From positions 17,371,001 to 17,435,000 of the forward strand of contig JAQISU010000155.1 of assembly GCA_029339505.1 (NCBI GenBank): a stretch of 64,000 nt of DNA. Reading direction: 5' to 3'. Shown one piece after another: positions 14,236 to 30,060 of the stretch. This DNA is from Unio delphinus (lineage: Eukaryota > Mollusca > Bivalvia > Unionida > Unionidae). The position numbers and the translations under genes are program-made. The notes beneath the pieces were generated by a model that saw only the letters and a program-made list of their open reading frames with translations, searched no databases and was not told the DNA's origin. Numbering within the stretch: position 1 is the stretch's first letter; the number at the start of each line of letters is the position of its first letter.

Positions 14236-14561
14236 AAACAATTTTCCGACTAGCCTTCGATTCATGATCGACTTCTCCACTAGCCTGTATTCCGTCTTCC
14301 TCCTTGAGATTCGGGGACTAACTATACCGTAAGTCTGTCTCCTAAAAGCTTCATGTAAAATCACAAGGACTTAAGCATACTTCCTTAACCATCTCGTCTC
14401 ACACTAAACAATAATCAATTATCAAATAAAGACTATTATATTTTCGGTCACGCATTCGTGCGCATCGAAATACCTATACGTTCTTGTATGGTAAGCAGCG
14501 TCGCAAACAAGCACGGTATCCAGTATACTTATGTTACAGACATAAATAAATTTCGTCACAT

Positions 14562-14565
<4 letters not shown>

Positions 14566-14636
<71 letters not shown>
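14566..14636. repeat. (AT)n microsatellite
   Basis: About 34 AT units, then a TTTATTTATATAT tail. Confidence 0.95.
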
Positions 14637-14639
<3 letters not shown>

Positions 14640-15100
14640 TTATATATATTCTTCATCTCAATTATACTGAACAATATCCAAACACACAGACGCACTTATG
14701 TACATTGCACTCCAAGAAAATGTACACAAATATTAAAATATACATGCTCTGATATATCCTTACATCCATATAAACTAATTTTACACACTGCAACCATTTT
14801 CCAAAGTCACAATTCATATCAACAGCTGCAAAATCTAGAACATCACATGAATAAATGCACTAGTTTACTATGATGTAACCAAATAGCGAATAACAATATC
14901 AATTCTGACCACGATTTAGCAATCTACATAATTCTTTACTTAATCATAGCTCATTTCTCAAATACGCATGTCAACTAAACACTACAAAAATAAATATACG
15001 TACTAACGATTCTAGTAATGAAGTATACTGAACATAATAACAATTACAATGCCGCAATGGTCTGCAACAATCGTTCAAATAACTCAAATAATTCTATTGG
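14640..15100. other. non-coding, nothing recognised
   Basis: AT-rich sequence between two microsatellites with no family signature. Confidence 0.5.
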
Positions 15101-15101
15101 G

Positions 15102-18720
<3,619 letters not shown>

Positions 18721-18722
18721 AA

Positions 18723-19452
18723 TTGCTAAATATCACTTTCAGTTATAGTTTAATATGGGTAAGTGGTCACAGTACGAGAAACGATACACCAAAAAACTGT
18801 GGTATTGAATTCAACTTGCTGCTGCACGATTCCAAAACTGAGGGCTCTTTGGCAGGCCAAATAAAAGAGCGTGGTGGTCGTCATTATCTGTTGGAACTAC
18901 TATGGGAACTGCGTCAGAGATTGTCGGCAAATGTTGAGCAGCTTGAATCTGTGACTGATCTCGCACCTGCTGTCGTCCTTGGAGCACAGAAGCCGCAGTT
19001 GTCAAAGTTGTCCGTTTTAACCCTGTACAAGGGAAATTTGGGAGACCTGGAGCAGCATTGGATGCGAATAAGTTTAATCTCTTGGCCACACTATAGTGAT
19101 AACAAATTTTGAGCAGTTTTGGATAACTGTAGCAAATTATACGGACGCTTGCGAAGTTTTTGACTTTCTACAACTGGGACATTTCGCCTTATGTGTGTTG
19201 GCGTTGCTTTGCAGTAATGCAGCCGTCGAAAGAACTTTCTCTCAAATGAATCTGATTAAAACGAAACTAAGAAACAGGATGGGGCAAGGCATGATGGAAG
19301 CTTTGTTACGCATTCGAAACTATAAGAAGCGCAACGGGATATGTTGCAACGGATTTGTCCCATCTACAGCATTGGTGAGTAATTGTAATTCGAAAATGTA
19401 TGCGACAACTCAATCTGCTTATCACTACGACGAAAAAGTTACAGATGAATAA
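18723..19452 (+). pseudogene. hAT-family transposase C-terminal remnant, frameshifted
   Basis: Two overlapping frames make one decayed transposase tail. The first (to 19,112) reads LRQRLSANVEQLESV and a late LEQHWMRI..ISW. The second (from about 19,096) reads FEQFWITVANYTDA, then LALLCSNAAVERTFSQMN, then KTKLRNRMGQ...LLRIR. SNA.VERTFSQMN..K.KLRN is the hAT C-terminal dimerisation domain. The reading shifts by one base at the AAATTTTGAG run near 19,107, where FEQFW should follow directly on from the ISW segment. The N-terminal BED finger and the DDE core are not seen. TIRs were not found. It is probably a relic rather than a domesticated gene, given the frame break. Confidence 0.75.
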
Positions 19453-19611
19453 ATGTTTGTAGTGGTACTTAATTTATTGTATTTGGTTCTTATTTACTCT
19501 TCAGATTCTAATATATAAATTGGGCGGAATTTTGGGGGCTGCTTTTTAAAGTTACAAGTGCGGGAATTTGAAACAAGTATCTGGCAACATTGATCACACT
19601 AATTTTGCTAT
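19453..19611. other. non-coding spacer
   Basis: Downstream flank of the hAT remnant; no TIR recognised. Confidence 0.4.
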
Positions 19612-19762
19612 TGTTATAGGTTAACATCATTTTTCAGCACATTATAAGCTATACAGTGGATCTCAGTGTATATGGGGGAGGAAGAACACAGAAAACGAAA
19701 TGCTGGAGGAACCACCGACCCACGGGAAGCTATTAGCTAGCTTTCTCACATACTCGCGCTGG
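19612..19762 (-). mobile_element. SINE family A, body and tail fragment
   Basis: In the minus sense it contains the family-A body (CCGTGGGTCGGTGGTTCCTCC) and the end block GTGCTGAAAAATG. The tRNA-like head is lost after about 19,762. A middle portion is diverged. Confidence 0.65.
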
Positions 19763-20937
19763 TGGAGATGAGCTGTCGGTAATCTGTAGAGACTGTAGCT
19801 GTACAGATGCAAATATACAAAGATTACAAGAACATATTTATACATGCCAAACATTTTCAGGAAATGTCTAAGAAAACCGTACAAGTAGCATTATGGGATT
19901 CGGGCTAACAGCTAAATCGTGGCTGAATGGAAGATGTATCAAAGTTTCTGATGCTGCTCTCCTTCAAGGATTCTGTCGCAATGACGGTTTAATACACCGA
20001 TTCGTTAGCATGGAATAATTGGATACATCGGATACCAGTCATCTTCGCTATCCAAGGTTCTGATATGATAACTCTATCTACACACTGGCGAATCTAACAA
20101 ATATTTGAGTGCTTTGTCCTAGCCACATCTATTGAATTCCATGAGTTGTCTCCCTTCGTACGTAATGTCAACCAAGCACCTGCGAGTAACGGGGGTGCAT
20201 CTTACTTACGCGGGCGAAAATTGTGGAGGCAATTGACCTCTAAAGGATACTTTGCAAGTTTAACCTCGAAAGTATGATTGCGTACTAAACACGGACCAGC
20301 AATGGAGAATTGATTATTTACGAGTCCATTCAAGCTGTGTGCTCCCCTTTTCTCGAACATGTAGGAACTGTTTGAACTACTAAATTTTGACTGTATGCGG
20401 TGGCTTACTGCCGCTTCTTTTGAAATCCTTAGACCCGAAGCACGGAAATATATGCTCAATATGCCAAGATGTAGATGGGGATATTATATCGGAACCTTTG
20501 ATAGCGAAAATAGATACCGTTGGGCGGACGGGTGATAGATAATGTTACACAAGTTTGGGTAAGACTTTGGAGACGTACAAAATGCCCAGTAACACGAGCA
20601 GAGACAAGACCGAACCTTTTGCATAAAAAATAATCCGTATAAAACTCTCTTCATAGTTTGACTCTGATGAACAGTTTATGGTCTCTGCTGATTTTCTCCA
20701 ATCCAGTCTTTTTTATTTTCTCCTTATCAGTAGTGTGTTCACTAAATAATTATAGTCCCGTGTTATGCTGCCTCAGTTTCGCAGCCCCTAGAATTTGCCC
20801 CTGTATACCTGGGTCCAGTTGGCCGTGCACAAATATATGGAAATAAGTCACTCCACAACATACATAACTTTACTTGATTGTTTTGGTTTGCTCTCCTTCG
20901 TGCCACGACTATATTTGTATAAAATCTACTACTGCTA
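19763..20937. other. non-coding, nothing recognised
   Basis: Open frames on both strands (for example 20,202-20,459 minus) have no recognisable family motif. Confidence 0.45.
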
Positions 20938-20939
20938 CC

Positions 20940-20993
<54 letters not shown>
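20938..20993. repeat. (AAT)n microsatellite, left of TIR element
   Basis: Continuous AAT units abutting the left end of the TIR element at 20,994; the same triplet resumes on its right side. Confidence 0.95.
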
Positions 20994-20994
<1 letters not shown>

Positions 20995-21463
20995 GGGCAT
21001 AACCGATTAGCATTTTTCTACCGATTTCTGATTCCGGATTTTGGGCATGAAATTTTTCCGATTCCGGATACGATTTGATTAATCGGAAATGCTAAATTTG
21101 TATTTCTTTTTTCTAAAAAAATTTCATCTTCCGTTTCCGGGTTTCTGGTATCTGGTTTTGCCGTGTCTAGCATGTTACTTAGTACTTTACCATATCCGGC
21201 TTCATTTCCGGTTTTCACCCGTCGGTTCAAATAGATTGTCTCACAGCGTGGTTGTGTTGACCATATTTGACTTTTCTGACTTCTTATTTAACTATTAACG
21301 CACTATCGAATGACACGCAGTGTTAGACACGGTGCTATAGAAATTCAACTTTATTATTTTTATTATCCAAATCGGTCGTTCCTACCTTGTCCGACTCCGA
21401 TTAATCGGAAATTCATACTATCCGGTGGAATCCGATTTCCGGATCAAAAGTCGGTTATGCCCT
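20994..21463. mobile_element. short TIR element (MITE-like) inside an (AAT)n tract
   Basis: The ends are inverted copies. The left begins AGGGCATAACCGA and the right ends TCGGTTATGCCCT. Subterminal GATTAATCGGAAAT occurs at about 21,077 and again at about 21,399. The 470-bp unit has (AAT)n on both sides. No transposase frame was recognised, so it is non-autonomous. A target duplication cannot be distinguished inside the triplet repeat. Confidence 0.75.
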
Positions 21464-21464
21464 A

Positions 21465-21519
<55 letters not shown>

Positions 21520-21528
21520 TACTACTAC
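21464..21528. repeat. (AAT)n then (ACT)n microsatellite
   Basis: Right-hand continuation of the triplet tract after the TIR element. It changes to ACT units just before the next short element. Confidence 0.95.
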
Positions 21529-21685
21529 CAGCGCTGGTGCAAGGCATTTTGGTGCCCTAGGCGAGATCAGATTTCTGGCGCCCACCTTCCACTCACGCCC
21601 TCCTCCACCCACCTATCATGAAATAAACCCTTAGCCCAGCGCCCTTGGAGATTGAATAGTTCGCCTAGCGGAAGCACTGGCCCTG
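21529..21685. mobile_element. short hAT-like TIR element (157 bp)
   Basis: It starts CAGCGCTGGTGCAAGGC and, read inwards from the other end, CAGGGCCAGTGCTTCCGC. Both ends run on to (C)TAGGCGA. Flanking octamers are ACTACTAC (21,521-21,528) and ACAACTAC (21,686-21,693), 7/8 matching. CAG-type ends and an 8-bp target duplication are hAT hallmarks, though the duplication lies partly in triplet repeat. Confidence 0.6.
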
Positions 21686-21688
21686 ACA

Positions 21689-21689
<1 letters not shown>

Positions 21690-21787
<98 letters not shown>

Positions 21788-21800
21788 AAGAAGAAGAAGA
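21690..21800. repeat. compound microsatellite (ACT)n-(AAT)n-(AAG)n
   Basis: Three successive triplet repeats with sharp transitions. Confidence 0.95.
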
Positions 21801-21941
21801 ATGTTGAATATCCCTGAAGGCGTGTGTACTAGTGCATGTGGGCAACCAACGAGTTGTGATACATGTGAAGTTGAAGATTTATCAGTTATCGAAGTGATTA
21901 ATAAAACACCCGTTATGTTCCAAACCAAGATTTTCGTCTAA
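21801..21941 (+). other. small cysteine-containing open frame (46 codons)
   Basis: The ATG directly follows the (AAG)n tract and reads MLNIPEGVCTSACG, then SCDTCEVEDL, to a TAA. The composition looks protein-like (four Cys within ten residues plus acidic stretches), but no family is recognised and length alone gives little support. It may be a fragment of a repeat-encoded protein or chance. Confidence 0.15.
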
Positions 21942-22289
21942 TTTAAGTGAAAATACATATTGAATAATATGAAACCTATCCAAGATTTCGAAGATCGAAT
22001 GAAAGTCATCTCTCTTACAATAGTATGATCGCCATAGTCGTTATTGTTTTTTACGCGAATTTATCCGCTATCATTTTTCTACTAATCTTTTGCACATTTT
22101 TTTAGGACCGTGGCGGATAAAAATATAGTCAAGTGATGACAGGGAAGTAACTCAAGCATTCTTGAATGTTGCTTTATTATTGTTTGCTCCTTTAACCTTG
22201 AAGTTTATTATAAAGTATTCACAGAAATTCTAAAGGTATGAGAGGTATGAAATACATATAGAAATTTCGGGAGAGTGAGAAATAATATG

Positions 22290-22290
<1 letters not shown>

Positions 22291-22334
<44 letters not shown>
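22291..22334. repeat. (AT)n microsatellite
   Basis: About 22 AT units. Confidence 0.95.
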
Positions 22335-22344
<10 letters not shown>

Positions 22345-22460
22345 TAATAGACAATGTTTGTGTACCAATACTTACCAGAGGATATTATACAATTATTCCG
22401 TTCTACAGGAAACGAAAAGATGAAACGAAATTAGTAAATCATAACTGTTAAAATCCACCG

Positions 22461-22623
<163 letters not shown>

Positions 22624-23422
22624 AACTTTACTGACGATGTTGATGCTGTTGTTTTCGTGGTTATCCTTCATACATTATTTGCAAAAATAATAAACTGATC
22701 ACAACAGTCTCGTGCCTTGATAAAACTTCTAATGCTGGAACATATAAAATTTCGAGTCAGAAATACTTGCGTTATTTTACGTTATACTAATAATTTCTTT
22801 TATGCTCAGGGGCATACTAGTAATCATTTTCTGTTAGAGGAAGGGGGAAAACATAGCATTTAACTTTTACGCATGTAGGTCAAGCCAATTTTAAAGGTGA
22901 AAAGTGTGGGGCGCCAATGTTCATGTTTAAAACGTACATACATAAATGGAAGGAAAACAACCGATAGAAACACTGAAAATACGCGATGGCATTGTTTGAA
23001 GAAAACAATGGACTTAGAGGTCAAAACTGACTTGAATGAGCCGAAAGTGATTTTAACAGCTTTAAATTTCAATAAATATGTATGTCTAGCACGACATTTC
23101 TCTGTTTTTAAATCACTATTTTTTTTAAAATTTATTTATTTGTCGATAAATAAATAAATAGATAAATAAATAAACAAATAAATAATAATGCCTGGAATCG
23201 TGCTCTTTATTTCTTTCTTCCTTTATGGAACCAAATTTAAGCAATATTAAGTCAGTGCATAAATTTATACCATACAAAAGGCAAGCTCTATTGAGCTTTT
23301 ACTACCCATTATTAAAAACATTAATTTGAATAATATTAAAGAGTATAAATACACAAGACAAATTACAAAATATTGTTTGATCAGTCAATATATTAACACA
23401 TAATTGTACATGACTTAACAGA

Positions 23423-23423
<1 letters not shown>
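22624..23423. other. non-coding, nothing recognised
   Basis: It contains a small inverted (TTTA)n/(AAAT)n pair at about 23,125-23,185. Open frames at 22,860-23,157 lack any family motif. Confidence 0.5.

Positions 23424-23452
<29 letters not shown>
23424..23452. repeat. (CA)n microsatellite
   Basis: About 14 CA units. Confidence 0.95.
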
Positions 23453-24203
<751 letters not shown>

Positions 24204-24333
24204 TGCTCATACATGTCACCTCCACTTGAGTTGGAGCATCAAATCGACTAACCTGGGCATATGAGAATGTTTACAAATCATCGGCATCCGTCCGTCTTCG
24301 AGAGACGATTTTGTACCTTCCGATTTGGGTGTC

Positions 24334-26750
24334 CTATCTGCACCTTCGCGAGTGGCTGAAGAGTCCAATCCTTGAGTGACAGTCTCTGTTGCACTTGCTG
24401 CAGGTGTATGCTGATGCTTGCTGAGGATGTTTTTGGTTCGCCTTCCTCCTGGCTCTCTTTGCAGCGAGGTTTGTGTTTCTCATCTCCTCAGCTTTCTGAG
24501 TGCCCTGTCTGACAGCAAGACGCCACGCGGAGCGGTCGTCAGCACAGCTCTCCCAATTGTTTATGTTGATGTTGGCTGTCTTCATCTCCTTTTTGCAGAC
24601 ATCTTTGTAGCGCAGACGTGGCCTTCCAGTCGTTCGTGCACCTTCTACTAGCTCGCCGTACAGCAGGTCCTTGGGTATGCGGCCTGGGTCCATTCTCCTA
24701 ACATGGCCTAGTCAGCGAAGGCGCCTCTCGCTGAGAATGGAGAACATGCTGTTCATGCCGGTGCATTTCAGAACCTCTGTGTTGGGAACTTTGTCCTGCC
24801 ACTGGATACGCAGAATGCGCCGCAAGCATCTCAGGTGGAAGCTGTTGAGTTTCCTCACGTGACTCGCGTAGGTGGTCCATGCCTCGCTGCTGTAAAGGAG
24901 TGTGCTGAGCATGCATGCCTGGTAGACGCGCAGTTTGGTCTTCTCGGTGAGGTTGTGATTGTCCCAGGCCCTCTGGTTCAGTCTCGCCATAACTGCTGAT
25001 GCCTTGGCAATCCGGCCATTTACATCAGTATCAACGGAGAGCGAGTTGGAGATGGTGGACCCAAGGTATGTGTAGTCCTCAACAACTTCCAGGTTGTACC
25101 CATCAATGGCGATGGTGGGAGAGGAGTCTGCGTCCTGCACCATTACATTCGTCTTCTTCAGACTGATGGTCAGTCCGAACACCTTGCAGGCGTGGGAGAT
25201 GCGGCATACTGGCTTCTGCAGTCCATCTTCCGTGTGTGATGTCAAGGCTGCATCGTCGGCGAAGAGCAATTCACGGATGAGAACCTTTGTAACTTTAGTC
25301 TTTGCACGGAAACGGGCGATGTTAAACAGCTTTCCGTCAGTCCTGGTGTGTATATACACACCCTCACTGCAGTCCTTGAAGGCGTACTGGATGAGAATGG
25401 AAAATAAGATGGCAAAGAGAGTTTGCGCAAGGACACAGCCTTGCTTCACTCCGCTGCTGACTGGGAAGGCCTCTGATGTTGCGCCGTTGAAGCACACCAT
25501 GCTGTGCATGTTCTCGTGGAACGATGTTATGATAGCGAGCAGTCGTGGGGAGCAGCCTATCTTCTTAAGGATCCTGAAGAGTCCGCTCCGGCTGACCAGG
25601 TCAAATGCCTTGTCAGGTCTATGAAGGCAATGTAGAGGGTCATCTGCTGCTCACGACACTTCTCCTGCAGCTGTCGTAGTGAGAAGATCATGTCTACAGT
25701 TGACCTGCCTGCTCGGAAGCCACACTGGGACTCGGGGTAGACTCGGGATGCTAGGGTCTGCAAGCGCGCCAGGACGACACGGGCGAACGCCTTTCCAACA
25801 ATACTGAGAAGAGAGATGCCCCGGTAGTTGCTGAAGTCACTGCGGTCTCCTTTGTTCTTGTATAGAGTGACAATGTTTGCATCTCGCATGTCCTGAGGGA
25901 TGTGTCCTTGTCCCCAGCAGAGGCAGAGGAGTTCGTACAGAGGCTGGATTAGTGCTGGTTTCCCTATCTTTAGGACTTCAGGCGGAATGCCGTCACTCCC
26001 AGGGGTCTTCCCACAAGCGAGGCAGTCAATGGCTTTGCTAAGCTCTTCCAGGGTGGGTGGTGTGTCTAGTTCCTCCAAGACTGGCAGATCTGGGATGGCG
26101 TCTAGGGCGGTGTCCATGACGACGTTTCGGGTTGCATACAGATCAAGATAGTGCTCAACCCAGCGCTGCAGCTGTTTGCCCTGATCTTTGATGACTTCGC
26201 CAGTCTTGGACTTGAGTGGGGCGATCTTGGAGGTGGGTGGGCCTGTTGCCTTCTTGATACCCTCGTACATGCCCCTTGCATCCCCGGTTTCGGCAGCTAT
26301 CTGTATACTGGTGCAGAGGTTCAGCCAGTAGGTGTTAGCGAAGTGACGGGCGGTCTGCTGGGCATTTTTCCTGGCAGTCCTGAGGGCCTGTAATGTACAA
26401 AGGCTAGGCGCAGCCTTGTAAGCCAGAAGGGCTTTCCTCTTCGCCTCAGTCACGGGTTCCATCTCCTCCCAGCTGGCCTCATATCAGTCTGTGTTTTTGT
26501 GCTCTTTCTTCCCATTGGCAGTAATGGCTGAGTTGTACACAGCGTCTCGGAGGTGGGCGCACTTGGAGTCGATGGTGTCGTCAGATGTCTCTTTGGTGAG
26601 AGCCTTTTGAAGTTTGCAGATGAATTGCTGTGTCTTCTCTGGATTGCTTGCACAGCTGGTGTTGATGCGTGGGCGACCATTCTTTTTGGCGTGGTGCAGT
26701 TTCTTGGGTATTATTCGCACCTTGCTGGCGACAAGGGAGTGGTCCGTGTC
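24334..26750 (-). pseudogene. LINE A reverse transcriptase with C-terminal finger, disrupted
   Basis: Visible in order: GKTPGSDGIPPEVLK, then ANIVTLYKNKGDRSDFSNYR and GISLL (RT fingers), FRAGRSTVDMIF, YIAFIDLT (palm A), SSGVKQGCVLAQTLF, LLFADDAAL (catalytic ADD), YLGSTIS, then LRRILRIQWQDK, RMDPGRIPKDLLYGE, and a final CSKCNRDCHSRIGLFSH finger. Stops in frame: TGA at 26,484-26,486 and TGA at 24,712-24,714, both where Trp is expected (WYEA and WLGH contexts). A one-base loss near 25,609-25,617 shifts the frame immediately after palm motif A (IDLT | KAFD). It acted in target-primed reverse transcription when active. Confidence 0.88.
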
Positions 26751-27473
26751 TCAGTCGGCACTGTGGTAGCTGCGAGTAAGAAGGACGCTGGTTAGTTCCG
26801 CACGCCTGGTGATGACTAGATCTAGCTGGTGCCAGTGGTGGGAACGTGGGTGTCTCCATGATACCTGGTGGATCTCCTTGCATTTGAAGAAGGTGTTGGT
26901 CACACATAAGCTGTGAGTGCAGCACATCTCCAGCAGTCGCTGGCCATTCTCATTGATTTTGCCTCTTCCGTGCGGGCCGAGACAGGTGGACCATGCCTCG
27001 TAGTTAGCTCCCACTCGCGCATTGAAGTCTCCTAGTAGGTAGAGGCCCTCGGTACTGGGGATATTTGATATTGCTTGATCCAGAGCCTCGTAGAACTTGT
27101 CTTTTTCTTCTGGGTTTGAGTAGAGGGTTGGGGCATACACGCTGAAGATGTTGGCTGGGCCTGAGGATGTTGATAGCCGGAGGGCAAGGATCCTCTCAGT
27201 GCTTAATGATGGAGGCTCAATGAAGGCGACGAGGGTGTTCTTTACAGCGAAGCCGACACCATGCTGCCTGGGTTCGTCTGATGGTTTTCCTTGCCAGAAG
27301 AAGGTGTAGTTGGCTTCCCTGATGGTGCCGCTGTCGGCCAGTCGGGTCTCTTGAAGACAGGCAATGTCGACATTCAGTCGAGAGAGTTCTCTGTCAATGA
27401 CGGCAGGCTTCCGTGCGTCGTTGATCTTCTGCAGGTCAGTGGTGAGTCCAGGGCACAAGGTTCTGATGTTCTA
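26751..27473 (-). pseudogene. LINE A apurinic-type endonuclease domain, disrupted
   Basis: Exonuclease-endonuclease-phosphatase fold motifs are clear: the ACLQETRL metal-binding Glu, VYAPT, LLGDFNARVG (catalytic Asp/Asn), SWRHPRSHHWHQLDLVITR, and the downstream TDH that carries the catalytic His. TAG at 27,471-27,473 replaces the Trp of the conserved WN(I/V)RTL start of the fold. TGA at 26,751-26,753 lies between SAD and DTDH. An upstream frame (27,706-27,374) reads like the N-terminal leader in a different phase, so a further frameshift near 27.5 kb is possible. Confidence 0.85.
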
Positions 27474-28349
27474 TCTTGCGAAACGAAGAGCTGGAGTCTT
27501 CTTGTTTCCTCTTTGTATCTTGCTTGGTGCATAGTTTTTTGGCCTGCTTGTCGAGATGGTTCTCTAAGCTCCACGCACCCAGTGAAGCAGGCAGGCCATG
27601 GCGGGAAGCACCTTATTGACTCGGGGCTGCCCAGCTTGAGGCGGGAGGTAGCTTCCAATGAGACATGGCGATCTCTCCCACCGTCGAAAGCAGCCCCTGG
27701 CGCCAAGTTCTACGCCAATCGAGCTATGGCTTATAACCGGTAGACTGCTGCTTACCGTGTTATGCTGACGCCTTAAGACGACGCTGGAGTCTCCTCTCCA
27801 GTGGAGCTACAAAGCCTGGGCAGTCTAGAATGGAGAATCAGCTGTTGCCCATGCAGCAGATCCCCCCTCTCCACGCAGCTGGTGGATCCAAGGGAACGAC
27901 AAATGTCGCTACAGCTTGGCACCAACGGCGTCGCAGGAGTTGCCGGAATGACGTTGAAGTCAACGTCAGACCGCCTTAAGGACTCCGTCTCCGGATTTTC
28001 TGTCGGGGTTTACTCCCTTAGCCTTCCCGTGAGTGGGTATAGCCGCAAGGCAGTGGAGGTTTGGGATCAGAGTTTTCCTTCTCCTAGATGAGCTACCATC
28101 CAAGGTTTACGAGCCCCATCTACCCGAAGCGACTGGTTTTAAGGCGCCAGTGGCCGCCTTCACCCCTTCTCCTGTCAGTGAAAACATGGTTCGCCGGACT
28201 TAGAAGCTAAGCCACTCGCGAAGGCCAGGAGCTGGATTTTAGTTGACAGAGGCGATCCGAGTCGCAAGCCCTATGGGGCATTTTTGGAGGAGTGGGGAGC
28301 TTGTCTCCCACTCCCACCCCGGCAATGTCAACCTTGGACCACGTTTACA

Positions 28350-28960
28350 AATAGATTCCCATATATCGTATGTCAAAAGCCTTTTTGAAATATATGAACA
28401 CATGATAAATGTCTTGTTGATGATGCGAGTTCTTTTCACACAGAACCCTGAGATTGAATATTTGTTGTGTTGTGCTTCTTCCACTCCGGAACCATGCCTG
28501 TTCTTCAGCGATTATTTCCTCTGATTGTGGTTTCAGACTGTTTTAGATGATCTTCAGCATATCTTATGAGTATGGCTGATCAAACTGATAGTTCTGTAAT
28601 TTTGGCACAGCTGGAGATTGCCTTTTTGGGGTAGTGTTATAATCAGTGACTGGGTCCACTGTGTTGGCCATTAACCTGTCCACCAGATCTTGCTGCAAAT
28701 GTTTGTTAGTAGCTCTATCACTGATTTCTCCTCCCCAATCCCCAATTCAAGATAAGTTCAACTGGGATGTTGCCTACTCAAGCTGCCTTCCCATTCTTTA
28801 GTGCTCTTATTGCTGACTCCACATATTCTTTGAGAATGGGGAAATCACCATCATTTGTGGAGTTAGGAACTTCAAGCATTTCTGGATCTCCTGTGGATTG
28901 ATGGTTTTAGAGTTCTTATAATACTCAGTCCATCTTTCTGCAATATCAGAGTATTGCATG
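28350..28960 (-). pseudogene. LINE B reverse transcriptase N-terminal half, inverted segment
   Basis: On the minus strand, with several frame breaks, it reads DIAERWTEYY, then a degraded fingers region, then EEQAWFRSGRSTTQQIFNLR and VFIYFKKAFD (palm A region), ending near 28,350. These are the RT blocks that normally lie upstream of TTVGVRQG, which starts the plus-strand segment at 28,960. The two halves are consecutive parts of one element placed head to head. Confidence 0.8.
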
Positions 28961-29989
28961 AGACATTGTGTACCACAATGAAGAAGTACAACACTGGTCA
29001 AAAGTTGACTCCAAGGCTCTATGTGCAGTAATTGCTCAAGGTTATATGGGGAACTGGTTCCAGACAACAGTTGGAGTACGTCAAGGCTATCTCCTGTCAT
29101 CCACGCTTTTCAGCATCTACATCATCATGAGCGAAGCCCTGGAAAGCCGCGGAGGGACAGTCAGCATTGGAGGAGGTAACATTACCAACCTCCGCTATGC
29201 AGACGACATTGATGGGCTTGCGGGCAGTGAAGACGAACCTATCACCTTTGTGATGAACCTGGATGAAACATCTTCCAGATTTGACATGGAGAAAAGTGCT
29301 TCGAAGGCAAAGCTGATGACAAACAGTGGCAAACAAATCTCAGCCAAGATTAAAGTAAGAGGATAGGAACTGGAGACAGTGGACCAGTTCAAATATCTTG
29401 GTTCCATAATCACTAAAGAGGGATCAAGAACAGAACTTTCGTCACGAGCAGCACAAACAATAGTAGCTACATCAAAGCTATGACCCATCTGGAGAGACAA
29501 GAATGTATGTCTGAAAACTAAAATCAGACTTTTGAGAGCACTAATCCTCTCAATCTTTATGTATTCATGTTAGGTCTGGACCGTGACAGCAGAATTATTA
29601 CAAAGAATCCAGGCACTTGAAATGAGATGATACAGAACCATCCTTGGCATCTCTTATATGGACCACATCACAAATGAAGAATTGCGTAAGACCATCAAGT
29701 ACAAAGTAGGCCAATATAAAGACCTCCTCACCACTGTAAAAAGGGAAAGCTGAAATAGTATGGCCATGTCACTAGAGCCAACAGTCCATCCACAACAGTA
29801 ATACGGGGCAGTGTCCAGGGTGGCAGAAGGAGAGGTAGACAGAGAACAAGGTGGACTAACAACATCAAAGAATGGACCATGAAAAGTTTTGCGAATACAC
29901 AGGCATTGGTACATGATCGAGACAAATGGAGTTAACTGGTCAGATGGTCAGCGGCATAGTGCCTCGACGCCTACACAAGGTCAAAAGAC
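28961..29989 (+). pseudogene. LINE B reverse transcriptase C-terminal half
   Basis: Visible in order: NWFQTTVGVRQGYLLSSTLF, TVSIGGGNITNLRYADDIDG (catalytic ADD), ASKAKLMTN, QFKYLGSIITKEGS, IRLLRALILSIFMYSC, then YRTILGISYMDHITNEELRK, YGHVTRA, GGRRRGRQRTRWTNNIKEW. In-frame stops occur after KVRG (29,366), after TSKL, at W-type positions and elsewhere, so it is dead. The element ends in a (GAT)n tail. Confidence 0.88.

Positions 29990-30031
<42 letters not shown>
29990..30031. repeat. (GAT)n tail of LINE B
   Basis: About 14 GAT units at the 3' end of the LINE B coding remnant. Several RTE-like LINEs end in short tandem repeats rather than poly(A), which fits. Confidence 0.85.
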
Positions 30032-30032
<1 letters not shown>

Positions 30033-30060
30033 ATCGTATATCGCTGGTTCTTCCACCACG

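Noticed and set aside
20202..20459. 85-codon minus frame
   Set aside because: No recognisable motif and no splice or promoter context.
26553..27743. Plus-strand frames opposite the LINE (for example 26,553-26,795 and 27,291-27,743)
   Set aside because: Antisense shadows of the GC-rich LINE A coding region, which has clear EN and RT motifs on the minus strand.
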